From: Archegozetes longisetosus
Taxonomy: Eukaryota; Arthropoda; Arachnida; Sarcoptiformes; Trhypochthoniidae
Assembly: GCA_018873245.2 (NCBI GenBank)
Contig: JAEMBT020000001.1
Coordinates: 15,452,220-15,516,219 of the forward strand
Direction of reading: 5' to 3'
Length of the DNA: 64,000 nt
Part shown: in pieces, positions 21,183-33,327 of the stretch
How the letters are laid out: each line of letters starts with the position of its first letter
How positions within the stretch are numbered: position 1 is the first letter of the stretch
Translations under genes and position numbers: made by a program
The notes under the pieces: model-generated
Database searches by the model: none
What the model was told of the DNA's origin: nothing
Seen by the model: only the letters and a program-made list of their open reading frames with translations

Positions 21183-23700
21183 TTCGAGAGGCTTTTATTA
21201 CCAAATTTTGAATAACTGCTGTTATCAGTTTTATTAAAACCTCATTTTACTCCAGACTACAGTTTCTTATATTTTATTTTAAGAAACATGAAATAGCGAC
21301 TGAAAGTAATTTAAAAAGTTCTCATGAACTCGAATCGGTACTATTCTATAGAAATGGTTCTAATATTTATTCCACAAGAATAATTGATCTTCAATTTAAT
21401 AGACTTTTATTATGTCATTTAACTTCTTTGATATGAGTAACTTTGAGATCGTGCAATAATAAGTCTTTTGCATGTCAAAATCTATATTTCATTTTTGAGT
21501 ACTTTTCGGTTTAACTGAAAATGATATTAATCTTTATATTTCTAACTGTATGTGTCCTAATTTTACAATATAAGTAGTGACTTTATAATCATGTGTGTAA
21601 ACAGAAAGGCACAACTACTGCGTGATTCTACCTGTCATTCGCTTCGTTTTTTTGTCAAATTTCAATTGTGATTTACTCTTTTGCCTTAAATGATTTAGAA
21701 TTGAATTTCATATAATATAGATTATTACTTTGAGTGAGTACATCACCTTTCATTGTTATACTTTATCACTAGACGATTTTACCAAATAGATTGCATCATA
21801 TATTTTAACTAATGAGTCAGTTTTCAAAAATGAACTGTAAGTAAATGAGTTCATTGATTGAACTAAATTTAGACTTCAATATAAAGAGACTGTCAAGGAA
21901 ATTCAACAACGAATTCTATATTCTTTGCATCTTATTTTATACTCCGTTACTTAGTCACATTAATTTAAAAATTTACTATTTTCTTAAATGTTTGTAAAGC
22001 AATGAACATTAATACTTGAATCTGTTAATATTATATTGAACATTCACTTTTAGAAAACTGGGGATGATATTACAAAAAATATCTTGAATCCTGTAGATTT
22101 CAGCCCAATCCTGGAGATTCGACAACTTCAACCAAATTGATTTATATAGCTCAATGTTTTTAAGTGATCTATGACCCAAAATGTGTGAGAAGCACTTGTC
22201 TGATTTCGAACTATAAATATGTCGTTTCAAAGAAAACAAAAAATTTGGAATGCAAGTTAGGCATATTTTGACTGTAAGAAAATTGACTTATCAATGACTG
22301 AATTATGTTCATAGTGGGAGCTAAATTGCGCTAAGAAGAAATTGTGATACACTCTCTTAAGAAATTCATTAAATTTCACATTAAGATGTATTCAGACGCA
22401 AAGTCTCATGAATTTTAAATAAGCTTATTAATAGATTTACTGCCACTCGTCCTATATAGTCATGATTAAATCTATGGCATAATTGTTAAAAAACTTATTT
22501 TCACTCAATTCTAACTAAGCAATAAGCTAAGTGCTTAGGTTCATGTGTCATGACTGAATATACTGACTAACACTTTGCGTAAAACTTGTAAAAGTTCGAC
22601 TTAAATATTATTTTCATATAACTTATCGATTTTTAATGAAATACTTCTTGAATTGATATGCCCGTATCTCAAATAAACAACAAAAGCATTCTAATATTTA
22701 GTTAGTTTTAATTTTTCGTGAATTTTTATTATCATTGTTATTATTCAGATTCACCTCATAATACTTTGTGGTTTTATACCATAATGGGCTAAGTTAGCAA
22801 AAACCGTAGATGCAAACAAATCAGCATAATAAAGTTGAGATCTTTCCCAACGATTCTACTTATTTCTAAGAGTATAAATTTTTAAATTTGATTAACTATG
22901 AAATTATGAATATTAATTTTATTCAAATACTTATACTAACCTTGGTGGGTTAATCCATTTGCCGAGGTGATTACTGGGATGATTTCAGTTTATTTTAATT
23001 ACCACATTTAACATATTTCAGATGTGAAATCTAGGTACTTGATCATTTTGTTTGAGAAGGTGTCATTGATATTGAGATTGTGAGGTTTGATTTGTGAAGA
23101 TGATGCGCGTAACAGCGATTTACTTTGAGGAAATCGAAAGGTGACAAAATAACTTTGTAAATTATTCGAGTGTAGTATATGAATTGCAAAGAGTAATAAC
23201 CAGTGAAGTGAAGTTATATCTTGTTAACTTCTTTTTTGAATTTTAGTTGAATTATATTCTGTGACTCGTGTTTTATCTATATCATAAAAGTTTGCATATA
23301 TTTCATTAAGAAAATAAGAATTTATTGCTACGACAAATTCAAACTTTTTATTTGAATAAAACTAAAGCGTAACTTTAAATGAGTTTTCCTCTATCTCATT
23401 CATTAAGCGATAGCCGGTTATTATTACTCATTGTCATTCATATGATGACCATTTATACCGTTATAATTGTAAAGTTTCATGATGTTATCCATAAAGTTTA
23501 CTTATAGATAAAATTTATTATTTTTCTTGTGAGTCTAAATGCAATATTTCTAAATAAGACGGAATATTCATACACATGATTCAAAAAAGCTAGTTGTAAT
23601 GCTAGTTATAATTTGCCTTTGCTTTCGGTAACTTGTTATCTTTGAACTTTCAAGTTAAAATATAATAATAAATTATTTTTGTGACACCTTAGATAAAATA
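21183..23700. repeat. 5' flank of GR1, duplicated block copy 1 (partner 52135-54400)
   Basis: Long collinear similarity to 52135-54400 shows that GR1 and GR6 were copied together with roughly 2.2-2.5 kb of upstream DNA. Matching landmarks include GAGATCGTGC about 264 bp before the ATG, a CATGTGTGTAAACAG block near 21590, and the retroelement remnant at the far end. Apart from that remnant no gene was seen here. Confidence 0.8.
22690..23110 (-). pseudogene. Non-LTR retrotransposon tail, decayed copy 1
   Basis: This segment aligns with 53690-54000, where a longer open frame survives. On the minus strand both copies hold remnants of a C-terminal region resembling the end of endonuclease/reverse-transcriptase proteins of invertebrate non-LTR elements (lines of the type CRDLVDEIRRMW, then VPIFIP, then LLEMHRIARK in the better copy). 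Here frameshifts have destroyed the frame. It marks the upstream end of the duplicated GR block. Confidence 0.5.
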
Positions 23701-23894
23701 CATAAAAGTTTTATATCATTCGATTTGAATTAATTACGAAACTATTTGTGTTACTGTTCAATGAAGAAAACTGAATTTAAAAAATTTTTAATGACATCAT
23801 TTATCCAATAACTTCTAATAATATAAAGTCAATGAATTGACATAACTCTCAAATTCGACCGATTACAGAATAGACAGCTTCTCATTCTATCCGC

Positions 23895-25269
23895 TTATTT
23901 CATAGTACTCGCGACTTTATTCGTCAACAAAAAGAATCGACAAAATATTGCGAACATCTATATAAACAAAATTCTATGGAATAGTTTCATATCAAAAATC
24001 AATATTTTATGGGAGTCTTACTTTGAATACAATAACCGGTGTCATAACAAATTGATTGCCACATGAAAAACCAATCAGAAATCTATTGCTACTCACTCTT
24101 TCCATAGTATCCAATAACTAAATATCATATTGAAATAATCATTAGTTTATTTATAATATGAATGAAAATAAGTAGTTTTCAAAACAAACTTTAATTTTGC
24201 TTTTCAATCCAATACTGCAATTAAAGTTAAATTTAAATAGATGTTTATAAGAATTCGAAGACTCCTTATTAATTGATGCAGTGTTTGAGTTAATCATGAA
24301 ATGAGAAAAAGCCCAAACGATGGCAAAAATTGACAGAAAATAAAATGGTACTAGAAGTAAATCTTCAAAGAAAATTTGCTGCAAAATCATAAGATACACG
24401 GGTAACAGAGCGTAAGTCAATGAAAATAAATATTTAGACCAGAATTTATTATGAAGATTAATATTATTACAGATACTGTTATGTTCCTCTATTAATTCTA
24501 ATACCATTTTAGAGTTAAAGAAAATTTTATCCTTATTTGTATTCAATAGTTTGTTATTGAATGACTTGAATCTGAATTTACAATAATAACAAACAATGAA
24601 GTAATAGAAAAAACTATAAGGAATAATTATGAATCCAGTTAAATTATATCCTATAAAGAAAAATGTACTTAATATTCCATAAATAATTATTTCTTTCAAA
24701 TTGAAAAAGATTATTAAAACAGAAGCGACGATCGAAATCAAAAGTAATACAACTATTCGATTCTGAATTCTTATAAGTGTCAAAATATATCTAATATTTT
24801 TAACCAACTTTTTATATTCATTGTTATCATATATTCTGATAGTACTCTCATTTTCTAAACCTTTTAAAATTTTGACAATATGAAGCCATTGAAAATAATT
24901 TTCTTCTTTAACATTAAAAAGTATGATAGCTATGAGAGAGAGCACTAAAGCAGACAGTGCGCTCAAGTAAATGAATTCAGTCAAACCTCCGATATATTGA
25001 ATAATATCGAAATAATATTTAGGAACCTTTCCATTCTTCACATTTATTAAAGTTAAGAGAAATCTTAAAATATTGATTAATATCCAAATACTCATAGCAT
25101 TTGATTTGAGTTTTTGGTTTCGTTTCTTGATATCAGAATCAAAATAATGATTGATGTCATATCTAAACATAAGTCCATATTTATAAAGCGGCAAATCTAT
25201 ATCATCGATAAATAGGTCGTTGTTAATATTTCCATATTCCTCCACTGATTGCTCAGAGATCGCATTCAT
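23895..25269 (-). CDS. Gustatory-receptor-like seven-transmembrane protein GR2
   Basis: Exons 24190-25269 (360 codons), 24022-24117 (32 codons) and 23895-23957 (20 codons plus TAA) give 412 residues. Introns are 72 and 64 bp, both GT-AG and phase 0. Exon 1 opens MNAISEQSVEEYGNINNDLF and belongs to the subgroup with the KYGLMFRYDINHYF and VPKYYFDIIQYIGGLTEF motifs shared with GR4 and GR7. TM7 is encoded by exon 2 (SNRFLIGFSCGNQFVM) and exon 3 (MFAIFCRFFLLTN). An open frame runs 12 codons into intron 1, beyond the donor. No lesion was seen. The gene lies about 2.7 kb upstream of GR1 in the same orientation. Confidence 0.87.
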
Positions 25270-26264
25270 TTTGAGAGGTTCTTATTACCAGAATTTGAAA
25301 AATTAGTTTTGCTTTTCTAGTTTTACTACAACCTAATTTTCTTTCAAACTATAGTTCTTCACTTACATATAATGAATATGAAAAGAACTTAAAATTATTT
25401 GAAAATTTCTAATAAAGTTGTATAGATATTATTTTATAGAAATGGGTCCAATATCTAACAACAATATCATTATTGATCTTAAATTAACGTTATTACGCAA
25501 TTTGACTTTTTTTTAACATTAATAACATTGAGATCGTGCAAAAGTCGGTTTTTCGCGTGCTAAAGTCAACTATCGAATTTCGATTACTTTTAATAAATAA
25601 TTATAATTAACCTTATATTTTAAAATATCCTTAAAGATGTCGTAGGTGTCCTAATTTTGCAGCACAGATAGTGACTTTAAAATCATGTGTATAAACAGAA
25701 AGAACGATTACTACGTGATCTTTCCTGTGATACGCTTCATTTTGTTCTTAAATTTTGGTTGTGATTTACTCTTTTGCCTTAAATGACTATGAAATGAATC
25801 TTATATCATTTGGATGATTATCTTAGGTATTACTTCTTTTCTAATTGCTATACATTATTACAAATTAAATGATTTTACTAATTAGATTCCGTCCTATATT
25901 TAAATTATGAATCAATTTTTCGAACATGTAACTGAAAGTATTAGACTAAGCCAGTGAAAATAGAAATTTCGTACATTTAAAAGTATATTTAACGCAAAAA
26001 TAATAATTGCATATCTAATGAATACATTCGACTTCAGTCTGGTTGTCAAAAGCCCAGGCAAGTCAGAGTTGTCTGATACCAGTGGCACTATTATAAAAAT
26101 TAATTTCTCTTATAAATTGTTCGCACGCATCTTCAAGGAGCTTACGAAGAACATTTGATAGTAGAATTAAATGTACAAAATAGCGCCGCGTTGGTATCAA
26201 AACATCTAACTTCACCAAGCCTTTGTTAACCAGACAGGAGGTGAATATATTCATTGGATATATA
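25270..26264. repeat. 5' flank of GR2, inverted relative to 27632-29490
   Basis: The flank carries the shared GAGATCGTGCAAAA block near 25530. From about 25970 onward its sequence recurs inverted on both sides of the mariner insertion at 26265-27631 and again, forward, at 32925-33080. This shows that GR2 and the GR remnant at 29.5 kb once formed a divergent pair with symmetrical flanks. No gene was recognised; the open frames at 26063-26448 are not convincing. Confidence 0.65.
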
Positions 26265-27631
26265 CAGTAAATGCAATTGCTATTTCACACTTAAGCATTT
26301 GCTATTTCCAGGACCAGTTTCTTATGCACAGCGCAATCATTTGCTATTTCCGATTAATCAATTGCTATTTCCATTTGAAAGTACAATATCTCTTTCAATA
26401 TCTCTTATTGTTTATACCTTTAATTGTAAGTATCGTGTTTTTGTATAAATTTTACAAAACTTTTGTTTAACAAAAAGTTAATGAAATGGAAGAATTGAAC
26501 CTTAGTGTAGTTTCTAGTTCTACACCAAAGCGTCTCAAACAATCAGTCAGTAATGATTTGAGAAAATTAATTATAGAAAAATTAGTGGTGAACAGGTATC
26601 TGTTGTCGTGAACATGTTTAATGTTAAAGATGATACGGTAAGAAAAATGTACAAGACATTTAGAGAAGAAGGAAGACTCAAGAAGAAGAAGAAGACAGGA
26701 AAGAAGAAATCTAAATTCAATGATAGCCAAAAAGAGCAGATCTGCAATTGGGTGGACGAGAAATGCACTCTCACTTTAAAAACTTTGGTGCAAATGTGCT
26801 ATAATGAATGGGGAATTGTTTGCTGTGAAAAAACAGTAAATAATGCATTAAAAAATTTCCACTATTCATTCAAACGCGTAACCTGAGTACCCGTAGATCG
26901 AAACAAATCTGATATCATCGAAGAGAGATATCGGTACGCCTTCAAGTACACCGAAATGACGGTTGACAAAGAGATGTTTTTTCTCGATGAGACTGGAATA
27001 GAAATCTTTTCACGGACTACATATGGACGCGCACAAAAAGGTGATTGGCCAATGAAACGGACCAGACGAATAAGAAGAAATTATTCAATTTGCTTAGCTA
27101 TGAATCAAAGTTCTCTTTACTTCTTTGAAATTCAAGATAAAGCTTACAACACTGAAGATAATTTTGAATTTATCACTAAAATGATTGGTTATTTGTCTCA
27201 AAACGAAATCTCTGGTGCATATCTTATTATGGATAATGTTCCGTTTCATAAGGCATTGCTGGTGAGAAACCTGATCCAATCTCATGGACATGAAGCTGTC
27301 TTTTTGCCCGCATATTCCCCTTTCCTTAACCCCATTGAAAATCTATTTAATCAGTGGAAGTCGTGGATCAAGAGAAGTGAATCTAAAACCGAAGACCAAC
27401 TTTATGAGGCGATACACAATGCGTCTCAACATATAACTTCCGAAAATTGCGCTAATTATGTAAAAAATATGGAGAGATATCTAAGTAAATGTTTAAATAA
27501 AGAAGAAATCCTCTATTAAGTATTTTATTGATTGTACTGACTCTTAAGTTTATAATAAAGTTTTTAGGAAAAAGCGAATGCTAGCGCTATAGATTAGAAA
27601 CTAGTTTTGGAAATAGCAATTGCATTTACTG
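26265..27631 (+). mobile_element. Mariner-type DD34E element, complete ends, TA duplication
   Basis: A 1,367-bp element has 22-bp perfect inverted repeats (CAGTAAATGCAATTGCTATT and two further bases). It is flanked by TA at 26263-26264 and 27632-27633. Three more copies of TTGCTATTTCC follow within the left ~110 bp (26298-26309, 26340-26351, 26361-26372), probably subterminal transposase-binding sites. The paralogous DNA at about 33030-33060 shows the uninterrupted target, confirming the boundaries. Confidence 0.93.
26486..27519 (+). pseudogene. Mariner-type transposase, two lesions
   Basis: The start at 26486 gives MEELNLSVVSSSTPKRLKQS. A one-base loss in an A run near 26580 shifts the frame into the HTH region (VVNMFNVKDDTVRKMYKTF), and a TGA interrupts at 26884-26886. 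The catalytic core is intact after that: FLDETG near 26975, IMDNVPFHK near 27230, and SPFLNPIENLFNQWK near 27325. The gap of 34 residues between the second Asp and the Glu gives DD34E. The frame ends at 27517-27519. With only two defects and perfect terminal repeats this is one of the youngest elements in the window. Confidence 0.9.
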
Positions 27632-29491
27632 TAACTATTATTTTCCGTTAAATATACTTTTAAAGATATAATTTTGATTTTCACTTGTTTCATCTAATTA
27701 AAGGAGGTATCGTTAAAAATTGATTTATATTCCAGTCGAAGATGAAATTCACTAGCAAAACTCAACAAACAAATCCAGATTTTGCATCTACTTCTGGACT
27801 TATTTATTTAGTCACATCTATTAAAAAGTTTTCTATTTTCACAAATAATTTTTTAAAAGCAATTTAGCATTAATAATTAACTCTGAACATAGTAACTCAT
27901 ATATGCATATTCAAAATGAGGTGACATTAGAAAGATCTTCAATGCTATAGACTTGAGCCCTCAATCTATCCTTAACACCATATATCTTTAATCAAGTCAC
28001 ACAGATTCACACGGTTAGATGCTATAAAAGGGCTCTGTGAAATGTGATAGGCGCTTGTCTAAATTCGAGCTATTGGTATATCTATGAATTTTTTGGAGTC
28101 ACTTCAATGTGAAACAACAGCGAATAATTTTGAACTCAAGTTAAAGTAATTATTTAAAAATAAGAACTGACATATCAAAGGTTGAGTTATATTCAGAATC
28201 GTTAAGAGCTAAGTACTTTAATAAAAATTTAAGATGCACCCATTAAGGAGTTCATTAAAATCCACATTAAAATGTATTCAAACACAGAGTTTTACTAATT
28301 TTAAAAACGTTTATTAATAAATTTAATGCCAATCGTCCAACATTAAGTATCGATTTATACACCGATCATATTATGTTGTCTAGTGTATAATTAAACTACA
28401 TTGAGCGTTGATATATTGTTAACTGTTTATTAGTTTATGTTATAATAAAAAAAGATTTATCATCTGAGTTCTATCAAACATTAATTAAACTCATAACATA
28501 ACTTTCAAATAGTGTAACACCTCCTCTAGTTTAATAAGGATGTCAGATGTTCAGGATTGGACTTATGTCCATAGGATTGATTATCTTTCTAATATTACCT
28601 CAAATTTTCTAAAAATGAATAATTGCGATAAAGTATGCAGATTTAATTATTAATGCTCAATAGTTTTTAAACAAATATTTGTGAAATAGAAAATACTTCA
28701 ATAGTTGTGACTAAATAAATGAGTCCAAATGTAAAAACGAGATCTAGAATTCTTTGTTGAGTATTACCACTAAATTTCTTTCACAGTCACCTTAGATTGA
28801 AATTTAAATGAAATTTTATCAACAGTTTGTTTTAATGTAGTTTCATGTCTGGAAACCTAATATATGAGCTAAAACATATGAATTTATCTAATTAAAAAAC
28901 TCAAATAACTATTAACAATGCACAGTAACGAAAAACAATAAGAAATCTGAAGATAACAGTCCATATGATATGTAGTTTTGAATCATTCAAAGTAAAAGAG
29001 TGAACCGCATTCAAAAGTTGATATGCGACTCGCATTACAGATAGGACCACGTAGTAGTTGCACTTTTCTGTTTCGATTTTTACTTTTAAATTCATTGCCT
29101 ATACTGTAAAATTATGATGTTACCTGTACAAGAAGTAGAAATATTATTGTCATTTTAGGTTAAACTGAGAAGTAATCGAAATTCGATAGTTGCTCTTAAC
29201 ACGCGAAAAACTTATTTTGCACTATTTCAATGTTACTAATGTCATAGAAGTTAAATAGCATAATAAAATGAAATAAAACTTAAGATTAATAATGATGTTG
29301 CTTTAAACAAATATTGGAGTCATTTCTATAAAATAATACCCATTCGACTTCATTAGAAGTTTTTAAATAATTTTAAGTTTTGTTTCATATTCATTAAATG
29401 CAAGAACTGTAGTTTGAAAGGAAATTCAGTTGTAATAAAACTAGAAAAACTACAATAATTGTTCAAAATTTAAAAATAAAAGTCTCTCGAA
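27632..29491 (+). repeat. 5' flank of a lost GR gene
   Basis: On the plus strand this block follows the same order of landmarks as the minus-strand flanks of GR1 and GR6: the TTAGTCACAT region near 27810, the GCTTGTCTAAATTCGAGC region near 28050, and the hormone-response-like GAAATTCGATAG/ACACGCGAAAAACTT block near 29180-29215. It leads straight to a GR start codon at 29492. No other gene was recognised. Confidence 0.65.
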
Positions 29492-29553
29492 ATGGATGCG
29501 ATCTCTGAACGATCAATGGAGGGATATGAAAATAATAACAACGAACTACACTA
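29492..29553 (+). pseudogene. GR remnant: first ~20 codons only
   Basis: ATG at 29492 is preceded by the CTCTCGAA leader typical of this GR family. The frame reads MDAISERSMEGYENNNNEL, matching the N-termini of GR2 and GR7. Similarity then ends abruptly. The body of the receptor is missing, although the 3' flank typical of GR units resumes near 30960-31300. A deletion accompanied by Tc1 insertion is the simplest reading. Confidence 0.75.
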
Positions 29554-29927
29554 CCGTTCATAAGTTCTCTGTTATGAAAAATGAATTATGTAATTTTTAT
29601 ACAGACATAACTTTAAACCCTTCAATATATTTCAATGGTTTTTTCACTAAAAAATTTGTGTACTTTCTATTGATATGTATTTTGTGAAACATTGTATTCT
29701 ATTTGAAAGTAATTGAAAAGTATAGACTTCTAAAGTGAATTTTTAGATCGGTCATAAGTAAGCTTAATTTTACACTATATTTCTACTTAATTGCGATTAA
29801 TAATTGAATTAAAGTGTTTTATTTTAAAAGTAGGATATAAATAGCGAAAGCATTAGAAGTAATTTTAAAATTCATTAATTGAAACAAATTCGAGACAAGT
29901 AATGTTTAAGGCTTGAGAATTTATTAA

Positions 29928-30531
29928 AGCCGTACGTCTTCAAGATATTCCGAATGAGAAATGAGGTAAAGAATATTATACCATAGCTGAAATGATGGGA
30001 TGCAGTCCCTCATGTGCTTATAAGATCTTAAAATGATCAGCACATTTAAAACGGTTCGTAATCTTATAATAGGATATCGAAAATGCTCTGCAACAAATAG
30101 AACTGATAACAGAATTGCAGAAAATGTGGCAAAAATCCGCAGAACCACGATTTAAGAAGTAAAACAAGACCTGCAATTTGTGAACATTAATTGTAGTGAA
30201 TCTACAATTTAACGACGATTAAGAGAAAACATTTTTTGGTGGGATACCAGAGGCTGAAACACATCACCAAACCGTCACAGAAGACGAGCATTTTACAGTA
30301 ACCGCAATATTATCTTAATTAAGTCCTTTGTGACAATTTTTCAAGAAATCAATTTTAAATGAATATACACTATAGGTCAAAATTAATTTCTCTAAAAATT
30401 TTTCAAAAAGGGCTTAATGTGTCGATCTTCTTCATGACTTTGAAAACATATAAGGGAATGCATCATTTCAGCTATTGTATCATATTATTTACTTCCATTT
30501 CTCACTCGGAATATCTGAAGACGTACGGCCT
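29928..30531 (+). mobile_element. Short Tc1-type element with ~85-bp inverted repeats
   Basis: The arms at 29928-30018 and 30449-30531 are reverse complements, sharing GCCGTACGTCTTCA, ATATTCCGA and CATAGCTGAAATGATG-like blocks. The element is only about 600 bp and retains just the 5' part of a transposase gene, so it is an internally deleted, non-autonomous copy. Confidence 0.82.
30118..30240 (+). pseudogene. Tc1-type transposase N-terminal fragment
   Basis: One frame reads ENVAKIRRTTI, a stop, EVKQDLQFVNINCSESTI, a stop, RRLREN. This is the second helix-turn-helix of Tc1 transposases, where the usual pattern is ...RTTSREL...LG...S.STI.RRL. Two in-frame stops are present. The catalytic domain is absent, in line with the short element length. 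Confidence 0.7.
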
Positions 30532-31446
30532 CAATCATTTTGGTAATTTGACCATTTTTCTCAAGAAATTTATTCTAAACCAATATGTTTCAATTGAAAA
30601 TTGTTTTATTGAGTTGATATTCTGTTCAATTTAATTTTAAAGAATTGTAAAATGCCTTTTTTCCGCTTTGATTCAGTCAAAATAACTATTTTCTTATTTA
30701 TGATCGCGTAAAAAAGTGAAGAAAATTTTTTAATTGTCTATAATTTTAATGAAAAAATATGAAACTGCTTTATATCTTTATATCGTTCGAATCACAAGTT
30801 ATTAAGCATTAACTAAGACTAAGCTCACAAAAATTTACGAAATATTTATTAAGTTATATTTGATCAAAGAAAAGACATCGAGTCAATTACACTGATTTCC
30901 ATACTTTTGAGCTGCAGTGTATATGGCAATCGCTAGGATTTCAGAGTTATATAAACACATTGTTGCATTTATTTGTGTCAGAACATTGTCTTTGTACTCA
31001 TATGTAATTCAATAAAATTAATGAGAAAATTACTTAATTTATGAATATTAATTATTATGATGGCCGCACTATTGTTTTAAAAATTCATTTTAAAGCAAAT
31101 AAAGAATTAGTACAATAAGGGAACGAAGTTGAAAATAAATTCAAGATATGTAAATCATAAATGGACTGAATCGATATTGGATTCATTAATAAAGCTTTTA
31201 TAACAATATGTAACAAGTTGATTCATAGACATCACAGTTACTTTCTTAAAATAATCAGAAATAGCCATTAATAAGCTCTCATTCGTATATTTCTCTTAGT
31301 GAAAATGATTTAAATGATAGAAATAATTAGAGGAGAACCTACGCTAAGCCATTGTGCGTAGGCAGGCAAAGGATTTTTGATCTTGTAGCTTAATGGTAAA
31401 TATATTGACGCATTTTCGACCAAAATATTAGACCTTAGCTACTTCC
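30532..31446. other. Old 3' flank of the lost GR gene
   Basis: The segment 30960-31300 resembles the 3' flank of the plus-strand GR pseudogene at 35590-35760. No coding sequence was recognised. A tRNA-like stretch near 31381 was considered and rejected. Confidence 0.5.
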
Positions 31447-31985
31447 AGTTCTGGAGGAAAAATTTTCCTCAATTTTATAACATTATATCTTGGGACATAA
31501 CTTGATTTCGAACAGTCATTTAACCCCGCCCCTACTTACTTTCTTTTCGGGATTTTGCTCAAAAATCAATAAAAATAGCGGAATAATTTTGTAAAATTTT
31601 TAGAGTGATTCAAGACCTGAAACATAGTGGAATCGACGATTGAAGTTTTCATTAGACGTGTTGCCTTTAATAGAAGAAGAGTTCACATAGAGTTGACTGG
31701 TCATTTTTATCTTACTATCAGGCATTCAACGGTACACATATGAGCATCATTCTGCACAAAACACTCGTTATCATATAGTAAATTGATTTTTAAAGAGTGG
31801 TATTCAAATGAAAATTCAATCGTCTATTTGACCTGCACCACTCTAAAACTCTTCCAAAATCATCCCCTATTTTTAGTGATTTTCGAGCGAAATCTCAAAA
31901 GAAAACTAATGGGGGCGAGGGTCAAATGAATTTTTGAAATAATATTTTCTCTCTAAATTTTAGAATTCTTCCTGTGGAACTGTAC
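31447..31985. mobile_element. Non-coding foldback-type element, ~170-bp arms
   Basis: The left arm ~31447-31620 and right arm ~31815-31985 are diverged reverse complements. They share blocks such as the outer CAGTTC...AGGA, a C-rich ACCCCGCCCCTACTTA on the left against its GGGGGCGAGGGT counterpart, and TTTTGCTCAAAAATCA. No coding sequence was seen. It lies between the lost GR gene and the GR3 pseudogene. Confidence 0.65.
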
Positions 31986-33327
31986 GCGTCAAAAAATTAA
32001 ATATTCTAGTCTAGGACGTTTCTCTATATTTGCCATCGAACCATGAAGTCAAATGTCTCCATGAAGCATATACATGATTGCTCAAGGTGGATTATCCTTT
32101 ATATCAAAATATTGATTTCAACAAAACAAATAATAAATGAACGATAGGATCATCAATCATATGTCTAAGCTTTTAAACGCGTTTCTTATTCATAAGGGAA
32201 TCCTATTTTATTTAAATAAATTTGAACGCGTACTACAAATTGATAATAAATTATTGAAACTTTATATAATAAAAAGTCATTTTTGCCACTCTTATTAGAT
32301 CTAAATTAATAGTTATCTTCGATAGACAAACTTTTAACTTTTTTTCGATGGCTTAATATTGATTAATTGGATCAAAAGAAAAATTATTTCTTGTGAAATA
32401 TATAAAGTGTTATTCATTTAATGTTCGTTTGATTGAAGCTTTAAGTAAATGATATTTTATGTTTACCCCACGATAGAATATACCCTCATGTATTATGAGG
32501 AAAGTTTACTTCCATGTCCAAGTCTTAGACATATCATTGATAATCCTATCCTTCAAATATAGAAAATCACGATAAATAAAACTTTCTTTTAAAAATTATT
32601 TCCTTTATACTTCATAAAATTTTTCATTAAAAGTATATCTTAGTCTCGCTTTGCACGTAGTTTGCCCGTTTTAGCTCAGATAAAAAGTTTCATACATGGT
32701 CCTACGTGCTGGATAATGACCTGGAGGAGTTAGACATACCTAATATCTGTGACACTATTTACACATTAATTTCTTTTATAACTTCGCATGTACTTTAAAA
32801 TTGAACTTTATTTTCAATTTTTTTTGTTTGACTCTTTATTTTGATTTGCAAAAGAATTTGCAAGAACAAAAAAAACAAAATTAAAATTGAGAAGAATTAG
32901 ATGAAGTAGAATTTCAAGCTTCATACGAACAAGTTATAAAAGAAATGAATTTATAGAACAGCGCCATAAGTATCAGACAATTCTGACTTGGCTGGAATTT
33001 AATCAACCAGATCTAAGGCAAATATATTCATTGGATATACAATTATAATTTTATCATTAAATATACTTTCAAATAAATACAATTCCAAATTTTACTGGGT
33101 TAATCTAATACTTTCAGTTACATTGACGAAAAGTTAATTCATAATTAAAAATATGTGACGAAATCTATTTAGTAAAATCAGTTAATAATAATGCATAAAA
33201 AATGAAAGGTGATGTACTCACTCAAAATAATAATCTATATTATATGAGATACAATTCTGTCATTTAAGAAAAAAGTGCAAATCACAATTAAAATTTGACA
33301 AAAAAAAAACAAAGCAAATTACAGATA
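31986..33327. other. Intergenic, 5' flank of GR3 pseudogene from ~32925
   Basis: The part after 32925 is the forward copy of the GR2 5' flank and includes the empty target site of the mariner at 26265. A less AT-rich patch at 32640-32760 contains an open frame but nothing recognisable. Confidence 0.5.

Noticed and set aside
26254..26774. Several open frames on both strands around the left end of the mariner
   Set aside because: They run across the element's terminal repeats or are antisense to its transposase.
31381..31460. tRNA-like string (GTAGCTTAATGGTA...) with partial cloverleaf spacing
   Set aside because: No consistent acceptor stem, no canonical B box (GGTTCGAATCC type) and no plausible anticodon arm.
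32640..32800. Possible short exon reading WSYVLDNDLEELDIPNICDT
   Set aside because: No matching splice partners or paralogue; the frame is short and unsupported.
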